A DNA stretch of 64,000 nucleotides from Cardinalis cardinalis. Its lineage: Eukaryota; Chordata; Aves; Passeriformes; Cardinalidae. Below the pieces are notes generated by a model, which saw only the letters and a program-made list of their open reading frames with translations, made no database searches and was not told the DNA's origin. The position numbers and the translations under genes were made by a program. The stretch is taken from the NCBI GenBank assembly GCA_014549065.1, contig JACDOX010000015.1, positions 8,129,016 to 8,193,015 on the forward strand. Direction: 5' to 3'. Positions 59,831-64,000 of the stretch are shown piece after piece. Each line of letters begins with the position of its first letter. The stretch's first letter is position 1.

Positions 59831-59857
59831 AATAGCAATAATAAAAATAATAATGCC
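59831..59857. repeat. Imperfect AAT microsatellite next to the gap
   Basis: AATAGCAATAATAAAAATAATAATG is an interrupted (AAT)n. It is likely the visible edge of a longer array hidden in the gap. Confidence 0.7.
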
Positions 59858-62800
59858 AACCAAGTTTATCCTGTGAGTTGTGGAAGGCTTGGGACAGGGT
59901 GCTGGAGGATGTATTGTAGGACATCCGTCTATTTGTTGCCTGTTTTGATGAGTGATTAAGGAAACAATAACTGGAACTGCAGATAGGATGACAGGCTGTG
60001 ACTTTCCCACTGCTTCCTTTGGAGCTGGCTGGCAGCAGGAAAAGATTGGGATATTGGTTATGTGGGGGGATTTATGCCTTGTTGAGCTGAGTACAGGGAA
60101 AGTTTGGGAAAGCTTTGCTTTAAAGTCAGCTGCTTCTCAGTGTAAGCCCGCATCCATAATTTTCCAAACTTAGGAGATGGCTCAGAATCAGGATGAAAAT
60201 CACTTCCATGATGTCTGTCAAGGTCAAACCNAAAGTCTTGAGTAAGCATACTCTTGTGTAAAGTCCAGAGTTCAGGATATTTAAGGCTTGGACTGTGCAC
60301 TTGTTTGGCCTTGACCCTTTCAGTGAAGCCCTTCAGCATTTTCACAATGTGAATANTGATAGTGATCTCTGAAAGATAAGACTGGCCAAGAACACTAGAA
60401 CTGTTAATATTTAATGAGTCATGTTGAAATGAATGTGCAGAAGTTTTCTTTAATTATTCTTGTCAGTGGAGCTTAATAATGGGAAGCAGGAGTTGCAGTT
60501 CTATTTCTGACTTGTGGCANTTTGTCCATAAATGCACTGTGTCCATTAAGTCCTCTGCCTTTACCTCAATTGACTGATTTGTAGTATGTCCCAAAGTATA
60601 TTTCATAGCTCTCTTCCTTCTGAAGGTTAATAAAATTCACAAAGTTTTAAGAAAAAAAAATTATAACTTTGCACAGTTATGAAAGTTTCAAATCTAATTT
60701 TCTTTCTTTTTTTTTTTTTTTTTGAGAAATTATGCTCAGAAGGAGTGCTTTAGGGATTTAAATTGTGCTGTTTACTTTCACAGCTATAATGTGCAGAATG
60801 TGTGCAGGGAGTGTAAGCTAGAAGCAGCTTGCTGTACATCAGAATATCTGAAATGTCATGCTAACAACATAGGCAGAATTTAAAATTAAAAATGGCATGG
60901 CTCTTTCAGCGAGCAGGCTTTGTAGCTACTGTTGTTCCAGAGCCTTGTTCCCTAGATGCTGAGCATTATGTAATTGATCTGGCTGTGGTTTTCCTCACTG
61001 GTCTCATCCATGCATGGTAGAAAACCTAGTAATCTGTAAATCGTGTGGGGGAAAGAGCAGGTTAGAGACTGTCCCTTGTCATTTGATATTTGAGTGCCCC
61101 TGCATGTGCCATATATTAGTTTTATTTTCTACCATGACGCCTAGCTATGAGGANAGAACTCTCCAGAGTGTCTTAAAAGACATCTTCTATTAAAGAGGGA
61201 AAGAGTTAAGCAAAATGCAGGCAGTAGATCTCGCAGCTGGAGGCAAAAGCAATATCCATGGATGTCTCTCATGCTTTAATTGGAATAAAAGCCTGAGAGT
61301 GTGGGGTTTAGTTTCCCTTGTAAGAGTGTTTTGTAGAAGAGTGGTTGTGGAGGCTGAATGGGGAGAGAGNAGATAGGGGGAAAGTATAAAACTCTAACAG
61401 AGCTATGAGAAATGTTTGGCACATGCCTGGAGAAACAAATGAGTGTAATGCTTATGTTTTGTGTAGAATTCCCTAAAGGTCATAATTTTCCTTGGGAGGA
61501 AACAGAAGTTGATACTGAACAANGTCAGGCAGCCCATTGTGGTGCTGAAGGTGTGTGTGAGGGCCTCCTGTGCAAGATTAAATCTGAGAAAAAGAAGCAG
61601 GTCAGGTAGTGGACATGACACCAAACTAGGCTCCCTACAGAAAGTGATCTGGTATGAGCTTGAGTTCTTTCTGGTGCTAGGCAAAAAAGGCCCAGTTTAG
61701 GAGAGCTTTNCCAACCCTGTCTCCATAGAACAAATTCCCCCGAGAAAAGGAATTCTGGAGAAAAGACACAACTGAAAACTTAAGTGTAAATTCAGAATGT
61801 GTTGTTGGATACGGACTGCAGAAGGTCTGGCACTCTGGAGTGTTTCAGGACTGGCTCCATGTAAATGCATCATCTCTTGAGTTTTACTGAAGTAAAGAGG
61901 TTTCTGAAGTTAGATTTTGCTTGATTTACTTGGGCCCATGTCCAGACCAGCTTGGCCTATGTTTTGGCCTAATGAGTAGGTGGCTGGCATGCCACCAAGT
62001 GTATTGTTTATTCTGCAAGAAGCACGTAGGGATTGATGAGTGTTTCTGTTGTGCTCTTTGCCTGGACCTGTCCAGGAGCCCAAGCAGAGCATGTGGAAGG
62101 GGCTGCCCAACTGGCTTTCTGTAAAGAACTGACTGTGCTTTTTATAGGAGCTGAGGATGACTATGACTTGAATTTATATTCATAGTCTACAGTTTGATAA
62201 TGATGTTTTGTTTTGCCTGAATTGCCCAATGCTTTCAATTAGATCCTTACCCTTTCCCTTTTAGAAAAAAACCCAAAACAACAAACAAAATCAAACCCAG
62301 CAAGCTGTTTGATACTGCTTTTGCAAGTTGTCTCTGGTGTTCCAACTCCAGAAATAACCTTGTTTTAATGTCAGGCAAAGCCATTCTTGCATTCAAGCGC
62401 AGAGGGGTTGTAATTAAGCTTTGTGCACTGTTACCTGACAAGAGATGCTTTTTAAGTGTGAACCACACACATCATTATTAGTGCAGTTGGCTGGTTGCCC
62501 ATCAAAGCACTGATTTTTTTCTACAACAGCTACTCCAGTTCCTCTGCTTTCAGTTTCCTGTTATCTCACATGGACATCAACAGTCCCTCTGCCAAATTTC
62601 TTAGTAAAATCATTGCCCTTCAGACGCACAGGAAGAGGATTTATCAGCACTACAGCAGTTAATTGCTTTAGGTAGCATATGCCAGTGTCCTTTGAACAGT
62701 GGAGGTGCNGGAAGGTGGCACACACTGTCAAAGTGAACCAGTTTGAAAGTGGCTCTGCCTTGGTGCAGAAGTTAAGGCAATTAGTAACAGATTCANTATC

Positions 62801-64000
62801 TTGGATCTGCTGATCAAAATGTCTCACAAATGTGCTACTGAGGTATTTTGAGAAATGCTATACTTCTAAAAAGTGGCATTTTCTGTTCATTTTTTATATG
62901 CCTTGCTTAGCTTGGCCTTTTTGGGTGCAGTTATTCATTGAGTGTAGTGCTTAACAGCAGTTAGCTGCTTGAACACACAATTCCTGAGTAAATTTGTCCT
63001 TTGTATCTCATTCTCTTTCATGTATGTTTCCCAGAGGAGCTCCTTCAGCCAGATCTGTTGCAGGAGTAATTATTTCATCAGGATTTAATGTATATCTTGA
63101 TTGCACTTTGAAGACATTCTCTTGAGGAGTTTTTATAATTTCAACAAGGGATCATAGCATGTAAACAAGAAAATAAACATTATCTTTCATATTAATCAAC
63201 AAGACAATTAAATAATAAGCAGGATTGTTAATTGGTACTTGGAGATAGATGCTAATGACTGTCTTGAGTTCCACAATGACAGTGCCAACAGGTAGAGACT
63301 CTTTTCTGCACAGTAAAGCTGCNTATAATTTAGGAGGCATTACAGCTTTAATGTGCAGCTGCAACCACAGTGAAGCTGTGCAACTGTGTTCCTGGTGTCC
63401 TATTTCAGCATATGTTTTCCTACTGAATGAAGTATTAGCAAGGGGATTTGAGATTAAGCAGTTAAATCAGTTCTCATTGCCACCAAACTCTTGAGGTTCT
63501 NTATAAACCCCTGCTTATGGTGTTTTGCTTCACTGTGGGATGCAGTTCCTGCTGGTTTCAGGATGCAGTAGGAGTCAAAAGTTGCTTCTTTCCTCAAAGG
63601 CAAAAGTCCAACTTGTTCCTCAATAGACGGTGGCTTTGGGCTCCCTCTGAGTTTGGAACTAGAGCCTCATTTTTTCATCACACNAATCTTTGTCTTTTTC
63701 TAAATACTGTAGTGTTTATAGAGGGAGGAGGAAGCATGTCGGGGGTCTGCATCTGCAGAAGTTGAAATAAAAAGGTTCAGGAGTTTAACACACACAAGTT
63801 TTGGAATATAGAGAAAAGGACTGGGAATTTTGGAGATCTGTATTGAGGGTCCTGCTGTTGTACTAACTAGCTGTCTAATTTTAATTCAAGTATTCAAGTG
63901 TTCAGTTTTGCTCCTCAGACACAGCCAGTTCTTTGTGCTGTTGCTCACTTGAAGCCAATAGTGTAGCTGGAAGAAACTGTGCAGCCCTTCTGCTCTTGGT
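59858..64000. other. Intron 3 unique sequence to the window end
   Basis: About 4.1 kb. It includes a T-rich stretch at 60701-60723 and an A-rich stretch at 62264-62300. No exon, transposon or RNA gene recognised; the window ends inside the intron. Confidence 0.5.

Larger units (their letters stand above)
46977..64000 (+). other. KIF26A: KIF26A intron 3, 5' part (over 17 kb, continues past the window)
   Basis: The intron starts GTAGTT at 46977. The next exon should begin in phase 2 and encode an AQKL...SKRKK basic stretch; no such reading was found up to 64000. The interval contains a TA microsatellite, a CR1 piece at 58795-59040 and an assembly gap at 59756-59830. Otherwise it looks like unique AT-rich intronic DNA. 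Confidence 0.75.

Noticed and set aside
1..64000. tRNA, rRNA, CRISPR array or bacterial operon structure
   Set aside because: No tRNA arm pattern or rRNA text was recognised. The sequence is plainly vertebrate intronic DNA.

Overview
The window is intronic DNA from a bird, most likely a passerine. It holds the first visible part of one spliced protein-coding gene on the + strand. The protein pieces read in phase across three coding exons (2..151, 30188..30688, 46819..46976) and together look like the N-terminus of the atypical kinesin KIF26A. This call rests on a WCxxC...RCxTCATHLNQLKQEA module, a QAQQYLEGMWS block, and a terminal SAAASFFIR segment that I recognise from the KIF26 family. Isoleucine in SFFIR, where KIF26B has alanine, and the CEGMWS-type block favour KIF26A over KIF26B. 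The motor domain lies beyond the window. I could find no coding match for the next exon before base 64000.

Layout: 1-151 is the end of a GC-rich first coding exon inside a CpG island that fades by about 640. Intron 1 spans 152-30187, intron 2 spans 30689-46818, and intron 3 starts at 46977 and leaves the window. No second gene, tRNA, rRNA or CRISPR array was found. Most long open frames in the introns are chance readings without splice signals or recognisable domains.

The introns carry interspersed repeats. Young or typical avian CR1 LINE pieces lie at 11724-11815 (3' end, minus), 20980-21345 (reverse transcriptase part, minus), 37815-38650 (endonuclease joined to reverse transcriptase, plus, internally deleted) and 58795-59040 (plus). 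Older pieces resembling amniote-wide CR1 lie at about 21785-22000, 32690-32880 and 39105-39560, all minus. A solo retroviral LTR of a kind I know from songbird genomes lies at about 15045-15614 (minus), with a visible TATA box and AATAAA. It is the main reason for the passerine call. There are also a 60-bp tandem duplication (11877-11996), a foldback of about 75-bp arms (17020-17352), a TA microsatellite (58191-58262) and a 75-base assembly gap (59756-59830).

Single Ns are scattered through the introns at roughly one per few hundred bases and are absent from the three exons, which looks like masked heterozygous sites. I found no convincing undescribed biological system. The best items for a second look are the paired CxxC module split between exons 1 and 2, the alternative donor inside exon 3, the 17-kb foldback, and several palindromic or CpG-bearing islands that could be conserved regulatory elements.
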